From: Lepidurus packardi | Taxonomy: Eukaryota > Arthropoda > Branchiopoda > Notostraca > Triopsidae | NCBI GenBank assembly: GCA_023053545.1 | Contig: JAKZAN010000002.1 | Coordinates: 11,156,790 to 11,220,789 of the forward strand | Direction of reading: 5' to 3' | DNA: 64,000 nucleotides | Shown: positions 1 to 15,288 of the stretch, piece by piece | How the letters are laid out: every line of letters begins with the position of its first letter | Position numbering within the stretch: the first letter of the stretch is position 1 | Notes under the pieces: model-generated | Databases searched by the model: none | Seen by the model: only the letters and a program-made list of their open reading frames with translations | What the model was told of the DNA's origin: nothing | Made by a program: the position numbers and the translations under genes

Positions 1-1384
1 ATTTCTGGGTCTTGACAGAAACGAGCAACGTGCAAGTCTGGCATTTAGCCTAGACCTCTTCCAAACGCCAAACTTCCTATTTCGCTTACGTTGGTCTATT
101 ACACACATGGCCAGCAGACAAACGGTTCCCGATTTTTGTTCACTTAGATAAACAACGGAAACTTTTAACATTCTTCAGGCATATAATAGAAAAAGCGAAA
201 GAAAAGAAGAGAAGAAAATGACGAGACGAGGAGGTATTCCTTCCCCTGTTTCACGGATCATGGTTTCTAACGTTGATGTGCAGTCGTGATATGTAAAATC
301 AAAAAGGTACTTCACCTTTCCGGCACAAGGATAAACCGCACCCCATGATGAATCACTCACATAGAATTCTTACTCAGCAAATAATATTCAATTGCCTTGC
401 TTAGCAATTCTATTTTGCTCATGAAAACCGTCGTGCGCTCAGTCAAATAGAAAGTTGAACATTGTCGAGGAGAGTCAGAGGTTCACATTACGCACAAAGT
501 AGCGGGCTATGCATACAAGTCTTTCTTTACGCACTACTTCAAGCCAACGAGTTCTCGCAAAGACGAGAGGACTAACACTGGTTTGAAAACGAGAAAACTG
601 GCACCGTCCTGCGTCCCCTGACCAAAACCTTTCTAAAGCCTCCGAACTTAGGAGATTATAAACTTCGGCTTAATTAATCCTTTCGCACTTACCAGACCAC
701 CACCTCAAGTTCCTAATTCCAAAATAAAATCTCTCTGCACTCGCTTGAAACATCTTGAAAGTTGGCGATGGATTGTAGACCAGCAACAAGACTACACTCA
801 ATGGGTCTTGTTCAGGACACTTCAATACGGGTTAGATTTATTTTCCTAAATTGCTATCGAATGAGGGCACGAAATACGTTCTATGCAAACTAACGATGGT
901 TTCAAGTTAAACTGGTATTGGAAGGAACATTTTTATACCTAAAATTTTCCTTTTATGAACACCGAATCGATCTGTTACATTGCATTGAGGTTCCACGAAC
1001 ACCCATTACAAGATACGCAATTCGAATCCTTGTAAGATAGTTGAATTACAAGTTGCTTTCGTATCTATAGACATAAAAAGAGCAACGGGCGGCGGAAAGA
1101 CTTTGATTGCATAGGGCACACATCCTAACGACAGCATAGTCCCAATAAAGAATTCTGTTCTGTTCTATTATTAGCTTATTTATCCAGTGTAGTAGAACGC
1201 GTCAAAGCACCTCGGTCGTCCATGACGTCAAACTGCCTCGTCTCGGGTTCCCTCGTGGGATTCAAAAAGAAAAAGGATTATTTCCATAAACCCCCCTACG
1301 CTAACAACCAAGTTCGCCTTCACATATACCAGCAAGACATCTCAACAAAAACAAAAAAGACCGGAAAAGAAGCAATAAACTCAC
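1..1384. other. No supportable gene; probably intron of the RIIa gene
   Basis: The RIIa exon ends at a splice donor at 1383-1384, so the rest of that gene should lie here on the minus strand or beyond the window edge. I could not place its next exon. The only coding-like hint is a minus-strand open frame of about 39 codons that ends at a good donor (GTAAGT) at 691-692, but I recognise nothing in it. Confidence 0.4.
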
Positions 1385-1529
1385 ATTCGTCGTCCCATAA
1401 TTGCTGGCAAAGGTCGGCGGCAAACGAGTAAAGATCTTCCGGCTGCTGGCGAATAATCCCACGGGCCAAGGCTTCCAAAACCTGCGGTAGTCCTTCCGGA
1501 ATTTTCAGTCTTGTTAGAAGTTCTTCCAT
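1385..1529 (-). CDS. RIIa-domain protein, first coding exon (partial)
   Basis: The exon opens with ATG at 1527-1529 and runs 48 codons plus one base to a GTGAGT donor. Residues 9-44 match the RIIa dimerisation/docking fold of PKA regulatory subunits and of the sperm and cilium proteins SPA17, CABYR and ropporin. IPEGLPQVLEALARGIIRQ is followed by QPEDLYSFAADLCQQL, the usual P-x-G-L...L-x-R-x-x-x-x-x-P-x-x-x-x-x-F-A-A pattern. Such domains dimerise and bind amphipathic helices of A-kinase anchoring proteins, often in flagella. The domain starts within 10 residues of the N-terminus, as in the ropporin/SPA17 group. The rest of the protein is not seen, so I cannot say which family member it is. 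Domain call is firm; gene identity is open. Confidence 0.75.
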
Positions 1530-2270
1530 AACTTCTATTTAGTTTGCCCTATAACACAATTCACCAAGGGCGAATGCTCGCCAACTAAAGTCGCAGTTAG
1601 CTTGTACATACGGTAACGAATCCAAGTTAAAATCGATCTGTGTGGTTTGGGTCTCTATGACAACTCGCACCTGTCTCCGTTAACCTGTCCTTTCCCTACT
1701 GCGGGGTGTCAAAGCACGTGGTTTGCAAATATGTCAACATAAACACGGCTATTTGACAGACTGAATGTAGTTGTATACATCAATAACGACAAATAATTAC
1801 AAAATTATACATGGGATTTTATGCCAAGTAAAAAGTAAATCCACCCCTTCCCGCTTTTAACCTCCTTTTCGCCAATACTGGATATCTTCTCCTCGTGTAC
1901 GGCTAGGAATACTTAGATAACAGAGAGCCTTCCAAGCAGCAAATTTCCTAAACAAAAGCAAAGTGGGAAAGAGAAAAAAACAGACAGAAGGAGCTTTAAA
2001 TCTTTTTTCGATCAACTCAGGTACCTATAGAGTTCCTTTGAAAACTCACTTATAAAAAACAACGAAATTTCTTTCGAAAGATTTAGACTGTAGGAAAGGC
2101 ACTTGAGGCTCTCTGCTATTTTATACATACATGACAGCTTGCCTTTTGCTTTTCATAAACGGAATAGGGACTATTTGGACAAATGAACAACTGTTAAGGT
2201 ACAAGGAAACAAAATGTATCGAAACAACGGACAAAATCTGCCCTAACAATCTCCAAATTTAGAAAAAAAA
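1530..2270. other. Spacer between the RIIa gene and DCAF8
   Basis: This stretch holds the 5' side of the RIIa gene and the 3' untranslated side of DCAF8. It is AT-rich. I see no coding exon, no clear poly(A) signal for DCAF8 and no repeat. Confidence 0.5.
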
Positions 2271-5338
<3,068 letters not shown>

Positions 5339-6172
5339 GTACTGACTACAATACAAGGTAGAAAACCGGGGAGATTATGTAAAAGGACCTTATCAAAAAC
5401 GAGTAATAGTTAAAGAAATTTTGCATTAGAATCACAGTATCATGCAAGCAGGAAAACCGCAGCAAAACAGGGCCCTAAATGTAAATTTTTCGGGAGAATC
5501 TGGGCTTGTATTTAGTTCAGTTTATAAATAAACAAGAAACATTTGCGGTACGGTTAAAAGATTCATAGTCCAATGCAGCAACACTAGTCGTGCAAAATCA
5601 GGCGTTATTTTCCAATACAATGTTCTTTACCTTCAGCAGTTTTGTTGTTTTTTGCTAGTGTTTAACGCCTTTTCCAATAAAATTTCGCAATATATGACCA
5701 AAATACACAAAGCAAAACAAACCGACGTGTTAACCAACATGAACGCCATCAACGAATGCTCTGTATACTACTTCCACCACTCAGGTAATCACGCGTTCCA
5801 CTGGCTACACTGGTGCAATATATCGGCACTCAGTGTGCGTACTCAGTGTGCGTGCACAGTTTGTAAAAGATATACATGTTTGGCACAAAAATATTGCACC
5901 AGTGCAGCCAGTGGCACGCACTATAAGATATCATATTGCGGCTAACTTAGGAGATATGCGGATATTTTTCTCAGGTAGATCATGAACGAGACCGAGCGAG
6001 CAGGTAGCAAGGTCAAAAGGAAACCTGTTTGACTTCGCCACAAGGAATCGCATGAAAAAGACACACATGATGACCAGTTTTCGTCCTGATACGTGGTTTC
6101 TAGAATTTCGCTGAGGCTCAGCCATCTTGAACTTTTGCGTTACGTTTAACAGCTACACAAGTGCACGAAGAT
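5339..6172. promoter_or_regulatory. Bidirectional intergenic region between DCAF8 and GSTZ1
   Basis: The two genes are transcribed outward from this 834-bp gap, so both promoters should be here. No TATA box was recognised. A minus-strand ATG in good context at 6125 opens a 64-codon frame starting MAEPQRNSRNHVSGRK; it could be an upstream DCAF8 exon, a short divergent gene or chance. Confidence 0.45.
5793..5919. repeat. Short hairpin element with 29-bp inverted arms
   Basis: The arm at 5793-5821 (GCGTTCCACTGGCTACACTG then GTGCAATAT) is the reverse complement of 5891-5919 at 27 of 29 positions. The 69-bp loop contains a tandem ACTCAGTGTGCGT. It could be a miniature inverted-repeat element or a transcribed hairpin. 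Confidence 0.7.
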
Positions 6173-7590
6173 ATGACTTCGACGACAAAAGTAGGTCTGT
6201 CATAGCCGATAGAATATCAAGCATCTTAACTAACAGTTCAAACCTATTGAACTGTTAGTTACGATGTTAGTCATTGAATTACTCATGTTATTTCATACGT
6301 TGTGTTCCTTATAAGTTACCCCTTGACCTAACCTGACCATTTCCTACGACCGTGTATACAGCCTGAAATGCTCTAGAGACCCTACATTTTTCATTGTGAT
6401 TCTTGCGATCTGAAGTAAGCATAATCGTAATTTTTGCTTACTTAAAGTTAATTGGTTGATGCCTGGTTGGTTAATTTGATCAAGCAATCTAAGCGAATCT
6501 GGTCTTTCCAATTAAACACAACGCAGGGACCTTTTTTCTAAAACCATTTGTTAAAGCAAATACTACAAAACCTTTCTATAATTTTTACTTCTCTTGTATA
6601 GCCAGTCCTCTACTCGTATTACCGCAGCTCTTGTGCTTGGCGCGTTCGAATCGGTAAGGAATTATAACGGCGAAGTTTAACCAAACCGGATAATCGAAAA
6701 TTTAATTGGTGTCATTTATTTATTTTTTCAAAGCTTTGGCATGGAAAGGAATTGATTACGATTATAAAGCCGTTAGTTTAATCAAGGACGGAGGCGAGCA
6801 GAATACAGAAGAATATGCGAAACTTAACCCTATGAAGCAAGTCCCAGCTATGGTGATTGGCTGTCGTACGTTAACTCAGTCGGTAAAAGAAAGAAAATAA
6901 AAAAATGTTACAAAGGAATTGCTATGCACGATCTAGATCTTGTCTCATATCATAGCTCAGTATCTTGGAATTTTTGGAGGAAAAATATCCCGAACGCCCG
7001 CTGTTGCCGCAAGAAACTTTCGAACGAGCCAAGGTGTTGTACTGAAAAACGACTTTTTTTTAAGTTCCGGATTTTCCGTTTTTCATCCAGACGGATACTT
7101 TCTAGGTGCGTGAGATCTGTGAACTGATTGCGTCTGGTATCCAGCCTTTACAAAATTTGTCTGTCCTTCTACAACTTGAAGAAAATAAAAGGCAAGAATG
7201 GGCCAAGAACTGCATCACGAAAGGCTTTACGGGTAAATTTTGCGACATGTTTTTATTAAGAAAACTCTTATAATAATTCGTATAACTCTTACTTAAAAAG
7301 CATTGGAGCAATTGCTGTCGCCTGTTTCGGGACGTTATTGCGTAGGGGATGAAGTCAGCTTGGCCGACTGTTGCTTGATCCCTCAAGTGTACAACGCGCT
7401 TCGGTAACTTGCAAAAAATTACAAACTAAAAAAAACTTGCCTGGCGGAACTAATACGCACATTGTTTAGTTTCGGTGTTGAAATGAGCGCTTTCCCTATT
7501 ATTGCACGCCTTAACTCATCCCTAGAAGCGCTAAGCGAGTTTGCTGCTGCTCATCCATCCAAGCAACCTGATTGCCCACCCAATGTTTGA
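6173..7590 (+). CDS. GSTZ1: Maleylacetoacetate isomerase / glutathione S-transferase zeta
   Basis: Seven exons join in phase: 6173-6190, 6602-6653, 6734-6882, 6956-7033, 7106-7232, 7301-7403, 7470-7590, for 215 aa (human GSTZ1 is 216). The first exon codes only MTSTTK. The N-terminal thioredoxin-like domain carries the zeta-class glutathione signature [10 protein letters not shown] at residues 14-23, then [20 protein letters not shown] and [10 protein letters not shown]. The helical C-terminal half holds [15 protein letters not shown] and [20 protein letters not shown]. The enzyme uses glutathione to isomerise maleylacetoacetate to fumarylacetoacetate, the penultimate step of tyrosine breakdown, in cytosol or mitochondria; zeta GSTs also dehalogenate small acids. 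All key N-terminal residues are present, so it should be active. The 18-base first exon was chosen because it gives an ATG, a GTAGGT donor and the right phase. Confidence 0.95.
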
Positions 7591-7626
7591 AAAAAACAAA
7601 AATTTTAAAGAGGATGCACAGGCATT

Positions 7627-7632
7627 AATAAA
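7627..7632 (+). terminator. Poly(A) signal of GSTZ1
   Basis: AATAAA lies 37 bases after the GSTZ1 stop. The convergent crn stop is at 7693, so the two 3' untranslated regions must lie within about 100 bp and probably overlap. Confidence 0.65.
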
Positions 7633-7692
7633 ACATTGATGTAAAATACTATGGTATTTGAAGTAAAAAAAAGTGGGTCGTGTATTCTCAAT

Positions 7693-10600
7693 CTAATCAC
7701 TGTCACCTTCTCCTTCTGGACTTGATGCTGGATCATCTCGATCAACGTTATCATTCTGTTCGTCCATGGGTTCATCCTGAACTTGACCATCGCTCTGATC
7801 TTTGAATGAAGTATCTTGCACGTCGGAGGTCGACGGGGGAACGTCTTGCTGCTGCTTCCAGGCTTTGGCCATCGCCAAGAGCTTGAGATTAGGTCGCATG
7901 GCTTCATCTTCAGGGAACAAGTAATCAAAGTATTCTTCCCATCCAGCGTCGCTCTAAGTAATGAAAAACAATTGCGTAAGACTCACGACTACTGAAAAGC
8001 ACAAGTCACTTACGCCGTCCTCTGTCTGGATCCGCCTCCTCTTTTTAACGCGTTTAGGCATGAGTCTGGCAACATTGTCTTGGTCGTCACTTTCGCCAAA
8101 CTCGCCTTCGAAATCACGCCACGCTTCCAGCAACATGAGGCGCTCCTCCTTGAAATCTTGGCCGCTTTGGGCAGCCCAGCGCAAACTTTGATTAGCTCTG
8201 TTAAACACAGATCTCGCGGCAGCCACGTTCATACCCCCGCTCCCTTCTTCTATCGCACTAGCTGTAGCCAATTCAAACTGAGCGTAACTCATCCATACCT
8301 GGTCGAAAAGAAGGGTAAAAATGGTAAGAACTTAAGAGAGCACAAAAACTCCCATACTTTCACGTGCTGGGTGCGCTCCAGAAGCCTTTCATATAGTGCA
8401 CGAGCATTGTCATATTCCGACTGCTCGATTTCAAAGTCAATGTAAGCCTTCCATAAAATTTCGGGCATATCCAATCGTGGTTGACGAATGGCCAATTCGT
8501 AGATCGCTCGGGCTCTTTCCACGTCTCCTAGCAATGTTTCTAATTCCGCGTACTAAAATAGAATGAAAACAAAGCGTTTTTGTATTGCATTTGGCCAGAG
8601 GGGTATGTTTTGCTGTCTTTCTGTGGCCAGCTCTTACTTTCATCCAGGTGGTACATTTCTCGGGGCCAAACTCGAGGAACTTTTCGTACAAAATACGGCA
8701 ACGATCAAACTCACGCAGTTGGATCTCTAGTTCGATATAACCACGGAAGAGTTTCTCCTTTGGAGCCTTTCCAATGCCCGCACCCTAGTTAACACAAGCA
8801 AGCTCATTAATCTCATTTTGTTCCAAACTTTTGTCCGCAAGGACTTGAACTAATTATACTCAGAAATGAAAAGGGGGCGGGGGACTTTTTGTTCCCCCTA
8901 GAACTGGTTTAACGCTACAAATAGTTGCGCACTACCTCCTACGATTAAAACCCTCGCTTCACATAAAAATATAGGCCAAGGTTGCCCCACCCGTTTCTTT
9001 GTTGACATTATTTACTTATAGATAAAGTATAAAGGTTTATTCCACCTTCACCTGCTGTTTTGGTAGTAAAAAAAAAATAAGAATAAAAAAAGACGACAAT
9101 CTAGCACTTCGTCAACCTCAATCACTGCTGTTTCAGGGTTGTTTTAACAAAGACTCCGGTAAGACCGGAATCCTCCTGATGGGGTTGGAACCTGTTAAAA
9201 AGCTTTTTTTTAAACTTGTTTTAAGGATAACTTGTACCCGTGGAGACCTAAATACCGTTCAGGTTGGCTAGTTTTTTTCTCACTCATGCTGCGTTTCCTT
9301 TGTACTCTTATTCTTAGGTCTAGAAGAGGGTGAACGCATTAGGTCAAGGCTCTGCGTGATATTGTTCAACGGCTTCTACTGTCGAACAAAACCAACCGCG
9401 CTAACCAGTTAAGCTTCCTTTTTATGGAGGGAAAAGGAAAGTGTTTCTTCGGGATTCCCGAAACTTTGCAAGCATGAAGAACGGAAGACGAAGCCTAGAT
9501 ACAGAAGCAAAAAATATAAGCAACTCACCAAAATCTTTCGTGCTGATGCCAAGTTCTTTTGTCGCACTTCGAAGTGGGCAGCAAGTAACCACACTTTGGC
9601 GAACGTGAATAACTTATGGGGAATTACATCCAAACAAGCCTTATACACCTGGCGAGTCCTTTCAAATTCTTCGACTTCTAATTCCTCATACAAGGCGTAA
9701 TTGATCCACAAATAAATGTAGCGGCGCCAATAAGACTTTTCCTATCAAGCGGAATGACATCATTTTTGCTTAAGTTGATGCTAGTTAACGCAGAAATTCA
9801 AAAAAGAAACAATGTCTCTACCTTAATAGGTGGAATATTAGATATAGCTCGTTCATATAATTCGCGGACAGTGTCTGGCTCTCCGTCAGCTTCCATTAGA
9901 CGTAGGTAATCAAACCAAGCGTCGTAATTTGAGGGATTACTGTTCACCTCCTGAAAGCGTCAATTTTGAGTAGAAAGTTTGAAACATGTTGCAGAATTAC
10001 CTCTTCATATTTAAACTTGCGCTTATTGAGAATAACGTCTTCAATAGCGTTTCGATCGCCAAACTTTTTCTCATGGATGGTATAATTCTTATACAGCTCA
10101 GCGGCGTTTTCCTTGGGAATACGCTCCAGCGCGTATTTGTATATCACGCGAGCTCTTTCGTGCTGTCAATACAGACACATTCCTTTAGGCAACATAGACG
10201 TGAAACGAAAACTTTTACCTCTTTTTGTCCTTCTTCAAACTTAGCAAACGCTATAAACAATCGCTCGTCCAAATGCTCATCACCGAAAAACTCTATTGCA
10301 CGCTCGAAAACTCGTCGACCACTTGCAATGTAATTATGCTGCTCCTCAAACCTAATTCAGAGCGTTTTCATATACACCTGAAATCTTGCAAGGTACAACA
10401 AAAATGGGAATCTTACTTGGCGTATTTGACCCAGTTACGCACGTCTGGATGGGTGATAACAAAACGTTCATAGATTTGTCGCGCGCGGTCCAATTCATGG
10501 TAACGCAGTTCAAATTTGATGTACGTTAGCCATGCTTGCTCATCTGGCTCCCATTCCATCCATCTCTCAAAGACTTGGCGGGTGCCAGCAATGTTGCCTA

Positions 10601-11290
10601 ACATTTCCTCCATGTAGGAGTACTTGTACCAAAACTGGTTAGCTCTGGGGAGAATGGTGACAGCGCGGTCCCAGATGTTACGAGCATGATTAACTTGACG
10701 ACCACGCATCTCCATCTCAGCATATTTTAACCATAAGGTGATATTCCGATGATCTACATCCAAAGCGCGTTCATAAACACTTCGGGCTCTACAATAATAA
10801 CAACATAAAAAAATGAACACATGGATACAGTAAGATAGAGCTGTGGTACTTTACCTTGGAACATCCTGCTGGCTTTCTTCCCATTTAGCGTATTTAATCC
10901 AATTTGTAATGACATTCCTATTACGACGAAGAGCATCCTCGAAACCTTTACGCTTTTTTAACTGGTAGCCGGCAAGTTCCTCTGGGTCAGAGATTTTCTG
11001 CTTAGGAGGCTGAAACAAACATGAATTAGAGTAAATTATACTGGTAAATTACACGAAGATTCTATGAATATTAAATCACTTACAGGAGGTGTAATTTCCA
11101 AGTCTCTCTCCTTGGCTTCACGCAAAAGCTGTTCAGCTGTAATTTGAATCTCTGCAGGAGTTTTATTTTTGACCTAACAAAACACACCAAGGTAAAATCA
11201 GATATTTTTTTATACCAATACTTTTACCTTTGCCGCTTTGTGAACTCTTTGAGGTTTCGCAAACCCCGACGGGGCTTCGGCGTTCGCCAT
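7693..11290 (-). CDS. crn: Crooked neck / CRNKL1 / Clf1 pre-mRNA splicing factor
   Basis: Twelve exons join in phase: 11290-11228, 11173-11084, 11009-10855, 10788-10417, 10351-10219, 10162-10001, 9950-9822, 9741-9529, 8784-8638, 8552-8358, 8298-8014, 7953-7693, giving 734 aa (fly crn is about 700). It is a run of half-a-TPR (HAT) repeats from about residue 65 to 600, with the recurring pattern W-x-x-Y-A-x-x-E...A-R-x-I-(W/Y)-E-R-A, for example [25 protein letters not shown] and [19 protein letters not shown]. The C-terminal part holds the conserved [19 protein letters not shown] and an acidic tail. The protein is a core component of the Prp19-associated (NTC) complex and helps recruit and activate the U4/U6.U5 tri-snRNP in the nucleus. 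The N-terminus ([19 protein letters not shown]) matches the family, which supports the start. The 744-bp intron 8785-9528 is the only long one and I found nothing in it. Confidence 0.96.
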
Positions 11291-13258
11291 TATCCCGAGA
11301 TTATGTTAAAATTAGAAAATTTGTGTATTTTCTTAAACAACACACGCCAAAACGCGCAAACCAAACCTCGTCAACCTTGATACCGAAACCCGAACAGCTA
11401 AACAAGGCAGCCCAACTTCGTGATAGAGATAGACGACCCGGTTTTGCTGCAATACTTTTTTGCTTCGATTAATAAAAAATAAAAACAAGTTTCACATTAT
11501 GAAGTGTTTTTGGCTGTTACTAGTCGTTACTGCAGCTACTCCACTGTAAAGACTTTAGTTCGGAGCAAAGAGAAAAACATGAAAAAAAGGGGACTTATTC
11601 CCAGAGTTCTCTTTTGTTCAGATTGGAATGACTTTTTACCTTGCTGAGCATTCAAGAAACACCTAATCGAATTCATATCAATATGTTTTCTTTAAGCAAC
11701 TGAAATTATTAACGAAGATTAAATAGCAACGCGATGGTAACATAATTGCGAATAATTGTTAACGTACAGTATGTCAAATTGTTGCAAGAGATGAATGTAC
11801 TGACCAGTAATCGGTATTGACTAAAGACAGATAAATAGACTGGAATCAGACAGCATACTATGCATACATTATAAGTTAGTTTATAAATGATACATTACTA
11901 AAGCAGTTTGAGCAAAAGTAGAGCTAAATAGCCTTGTTAAATTCACAGGTCAAGTTCCACTTTGGTGGCATTTGGTCATATTTTTTTCTCATTTAAAAAA
12001 AGGATAGGGGAGTCCCAGTGCAAAATGAAAGTAGACCTTGAAGGTATTTCCATCTGTAGCTAGATGAGAAAATGTAAAGAAAAAAAATCAAATTAAATCT
12101 CGCCAATACGGCTCACTGCTCCAACCGAATCGGAGCGCATTACAAGTTATTACTACACGTAACGTCCCCAAGAGCATACGCATTTTTGACTTGAAGTAGC
12201 CGTGTAACATTATAGAGCTAAAACAAAAGTATCCACGCTCCATCGCAAAAGAACTATAACGTATAAGCAACAGCCCGGGGACCAACGCTTTCAGGTCTTG
12301 TGTGCCATTGAGGCTGATCTAAATAACAATCTATGACAAAGAATGCCTTTCATGTGAGATTATGTAGCCGATTCCATCTTATTCAGCGCCGAATGGTTTA
12401 CATAAAAGACTAATTATTCTCACTTATGGCTTTTAGCTCTTGCTCAGAGAGAAGTTAATCCAGGAAACCGGAATAACTACGCATCAATAAGTCGGACAAT
12501 AGTCCAGAAACCTCAAGCCACGTGCAAGGTTGCTACATTCTAATCATACGCGAAATCGTTTTAATTTTCCCCTTTCTCAGCTGGAATCATATAGTTACAA
12601 CCCTATTACCAATCAAAGTCGAACACAAACGCCGCAGCTACTTCACTTTTGCTCGCACTTTTACATTAGGGGTTCTTTGTTCTAAATAGGATACTATTGA
12701 GGAGATTTTTTTCCCTTCGCCTTTTTTTGCAGTGATGCCTTTCTATGTTCTTGTTCTACACCGCCTAACAACATTTGGCAACGATCTTTTCGCTTTGGTA
12801 TACTGTTTAGAAGGATGGCAAAAAATCTTAGTGCTCTGCTATGGTTTCTCTCTCATACAGCAGTCAGCAGTGCATGGGACAACTTTGTTTGCTCCTTCTC
12901 CGAGGTAGGCTATTGAAGTTTAATTGCTCGGACTCAAACCAGAATATCGAGTCATGAATAAGACGCAAAACAAGGTCCATATTAGTCAAGTTAGTCTTAT
13001 AGATCAACCGTGCAAATTTGTTCGGTTTATCGCATAGACCATGCGTTTAACCTTGACCTCGACTTCGTATTCCACCGCAGATTTTCCATAGCTAAGCTCT
13101 GGCTGGTACAGAACATATTTTCCACTTTTGAAGGCCGGACTTAGAGTGAACGTAAGTTCGCAAGACTTGGCAGGACTTTGGCAACTTTGCGGTAGGACCT
13201 CGAATATTTATAATCCGTAAGGACATCGGCCACTATCTGCCCTACAAGTGTAACTATA
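11291..13258. other. Spacer between crn and the glycine-rich cluster
   Basis: It contains the crn promoter on the left and the upstream region of peptide gene A on the right. The many short open frames look like chance. I see no coding exon, RNA gene or repeat. Confidence 0.5.
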
Positions 13259-13297
13259 CTTTCACTTTTGATCTTAAGTCAAATTTCAGTATAAATA
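13259..13297 (+). promoter_or_regulatory. Core promoter of peptide gene A
   Basis: CTTTCACTTTTG at 13259-13270 is followed by a TATA box (TATAAATA, 13290-13297) and an initiator-like TCAGT at 13323-13327. The upstream block is a weaker version of the doubled TTTCACTTTC found before genes B-E. Confidence 0.7.
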
Positions 13298-13392
13298 GCT
13301 TGAAGTACCGAGACAATCAGCATCAGTCCGGAGCAAGTGTTCTGAACGAAAATACCATCTTATTTTAAAACAACTAACAGTAGAAGGCCACA

Positions 13393-13814
13393 ATGAAATT
13401 CATTTTGGTAAGTGTCTGCCAAATGAAACGTATTTAATCCCGGATCAAGGATAAATTGTGACTAATGACTTCTATTAGGTTTTGCTCGTTTCGTGTGTAT
13501 TGGTAGCCGCAGTCTTCGCTGAAGACCAAACAGCTGAAGCTCATAAAGCTAAGGGTTACGGCCGCGGACATGGAGGATACGGAGGTGGCTATGGAGGCGG
13601 CTACCACATCAGCTACCCGCAATACCACACCAGCTATCATTACCCAACTTCTCATCACTACTACCCTGTTAAATCTTATGGAGGTTACGGACAAGGCGGT
13701 CATGGAATCGGTGGAGGTTACGGCGGGGGTCACGCAATTGGCGGAGGTTATGGCGGCGGTCACGCTATTGGCGGAGGTTATGGTCAAGGTGGCTACCGTC
13801 AATCTCACTATTAA
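13393..13814 (+). CDS. Secreted Gly/His/Tyr-rich peptide A
   Basis: Two exons, 13393-13407 and 13479-13814, encode 116 aa. As in genes B-E, the first exon codes only five residues (MKFIL) and the intron is phase 0. Residues 1-20 form a clear signal peptide ending VFA before ED. After a short charged stretch (TAEAHKAKGYGRG) come GGYGGGYGGGY repeats. A His/Tyr core follows (ISYPQYHTSYHYPTSHHYY), then GGGYGGGHAIGGGYGGGH repeats and a short end QSHY. It should be secreted. The function is not known: glycine-rich arthropod peptides include antimicrobial peptides, cuticle proteins and adhesives. It is the most diverged of the five and has no close copy here. Other frames are open through the repeats only because of their codon regularity. 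Confidence 0.88.
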
Positions 13815-13891
13815 AGAAGCCAGAAAAAATTATTTAAATAGCTTTATTCCAGTAATGTAACTCTCCCAGTTTTTGTACACCTAAAATCTTC

Positions 13892-13897
13892 AATAAA
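13892..13897 (+). terminator. Poly(A) signal of peptide gene A
   Basis: AATAAA lies 78 bases past the stop codon, a normal 3' end for a short mRNA. Confidence 0.75.
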
Positions 13898-15234
13898 GTA
13901 TTTTTTTCCGACTGAAAATAAAAAAGAAATCTTAACAGTGAACATTTTTAAACATAGTTGTCAGACAGGTTTCACCCCAGGTAATCTAGTTTTTCCTTGA
14001 AACTAAATTTTGTTTTTACTCTTAGGAAACAGACCCTACAGAGATAATTTTACGAAACCTTTTACTTTGGCCTACGGCTGGTATGTGTCCTAGGCCTTTC
14101 GATAAGTATATTGAAAAAATTTCCTAATAAACGGCAAAACAGCAGTCTAGCTGAAACAGGCTGCGTTGATATTATGACGCGGTTTTTTCCCCTGCATGAG
14201 TAAAGCTAAAAATTACATGTGATACCTTTGATTCGGGATCAGAGAAAGTGTATTCACTGACAGGTAACAGAAAAGGGGAAAAAGAACACCACTCTAAGGA
14301 GGGAAGGTTGTCTTTGTTAGAAATTTTAGTCCATGCAACCTAACATAAAGAAAATCCAAGTCATAACAAGTGCTTACCTTTCAATGCCGTTACGCTCTTT
14401 AAAAGAAAGTCGATTACATTTATTTGTAACCATAGGCTATAAAAAAGACATGGGTGCTTCTAAAAATAGGCACAAATAACTATATTGAATACGTCTCGGA
14501 AAGTATTGTTTACTAACAGGTGTTTAAATTACTTTTGTTGCTCATTTAAGAATTGCACATGCCCTTTCAAGGTGTTGCCCGAGCCGGATATCAATGATAG
14601 AACGATAGAACGATTACCGTTCTACCTTTGTTTGAGAACTTTCCTTTTCTTAAAGTAACTACATAATAGGGATAGATTACTTCAGGGTGTTTTATCTACA
14701 ATATTGTATATACGTATTTCCGTACATATTTTGGCTGAGGTCTCGAATCCAATGATTACTGCTACCCGCTAAGTAGTTCAGGCAAGTTGCTCGAAATGTG
14801 GTTCATTATGAAGACTTCGAACCTGTTTTTGAGTCTCCTTGGATCGGTCAAATGTATGTAGTGCGAAGGTCGAGAAAAACCTGTCATCAAAGGCGAACAC
14901 TTTCTCGTTTTTCAGTACTCCGTAATTGACATCTTCCCTTAAAATAAACGCGAAACTTATAAGTTAGTATTGCATTATTCATGAAACGACAATCGAAGAA
15001 ATATCCATCAACGCTGTCTGTGCGTTTGACCATGACCGCACATGATTCTACCTTCAAGACAATTTTGCTTGCACAATAAAGCTCCGCTGGGTACGGAGCT
15101 ATTTTCCAGCTTTTCTGCCGGTTCTAGAATGAAATGTAACTGGTGAATAAATGCAGAGTATGGGCTCGGCCAAACGATGGGACGATGCGAACATGCGTTT
15201 TGTAAAGATATGGACCACCTTCCGGCTCACACAA
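13898..15234. other. Spacer between peptide genes A and B
   Basis: No coding exon was recognised. From about 14845 onward the sequence is similar to the region starting about 19876 upstream of gene D, which marks the left edge of the duplicated segment. Confidence 0.6.
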
Positions 15235-15288
15235 TTTCACTTTCACTTTTGGGCCTTCTAACTTCGTTACCTGTCTTTGGTATAAATA
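15235..15288 (+). promoter_or_regulatory. Core promoter of peptide gene B
   Basis: TTTCACTTTCACTTTT at 15235-15250 lies 30 bp before a TATA box (TATAAATA, 15281-15288). An initiator-like TTCAGAG follows about 33 bases later. Confidence 0.75.

Noticed and set aside
1021..1032. TTCGAATCC as a possible tRNA B box
   Set aside because: No matching A box or cloverleaf could be built around it; the same applies to TCGAATCC at about 14743.
11144..11472. Plus-strand frames overlapping the start of crn
   Set aside because: They are antisense shadows of crn exons 1 and 2, which match the family exactly.
13434..13860. Extra long frames on both strands over the glycine-rich genes
   Set aside because: GGN/TAY repeats leave other frames open by chance. 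Only the frame with signal peptide, intron and conserved core fits all five copies; the same shadows occur over B-E.
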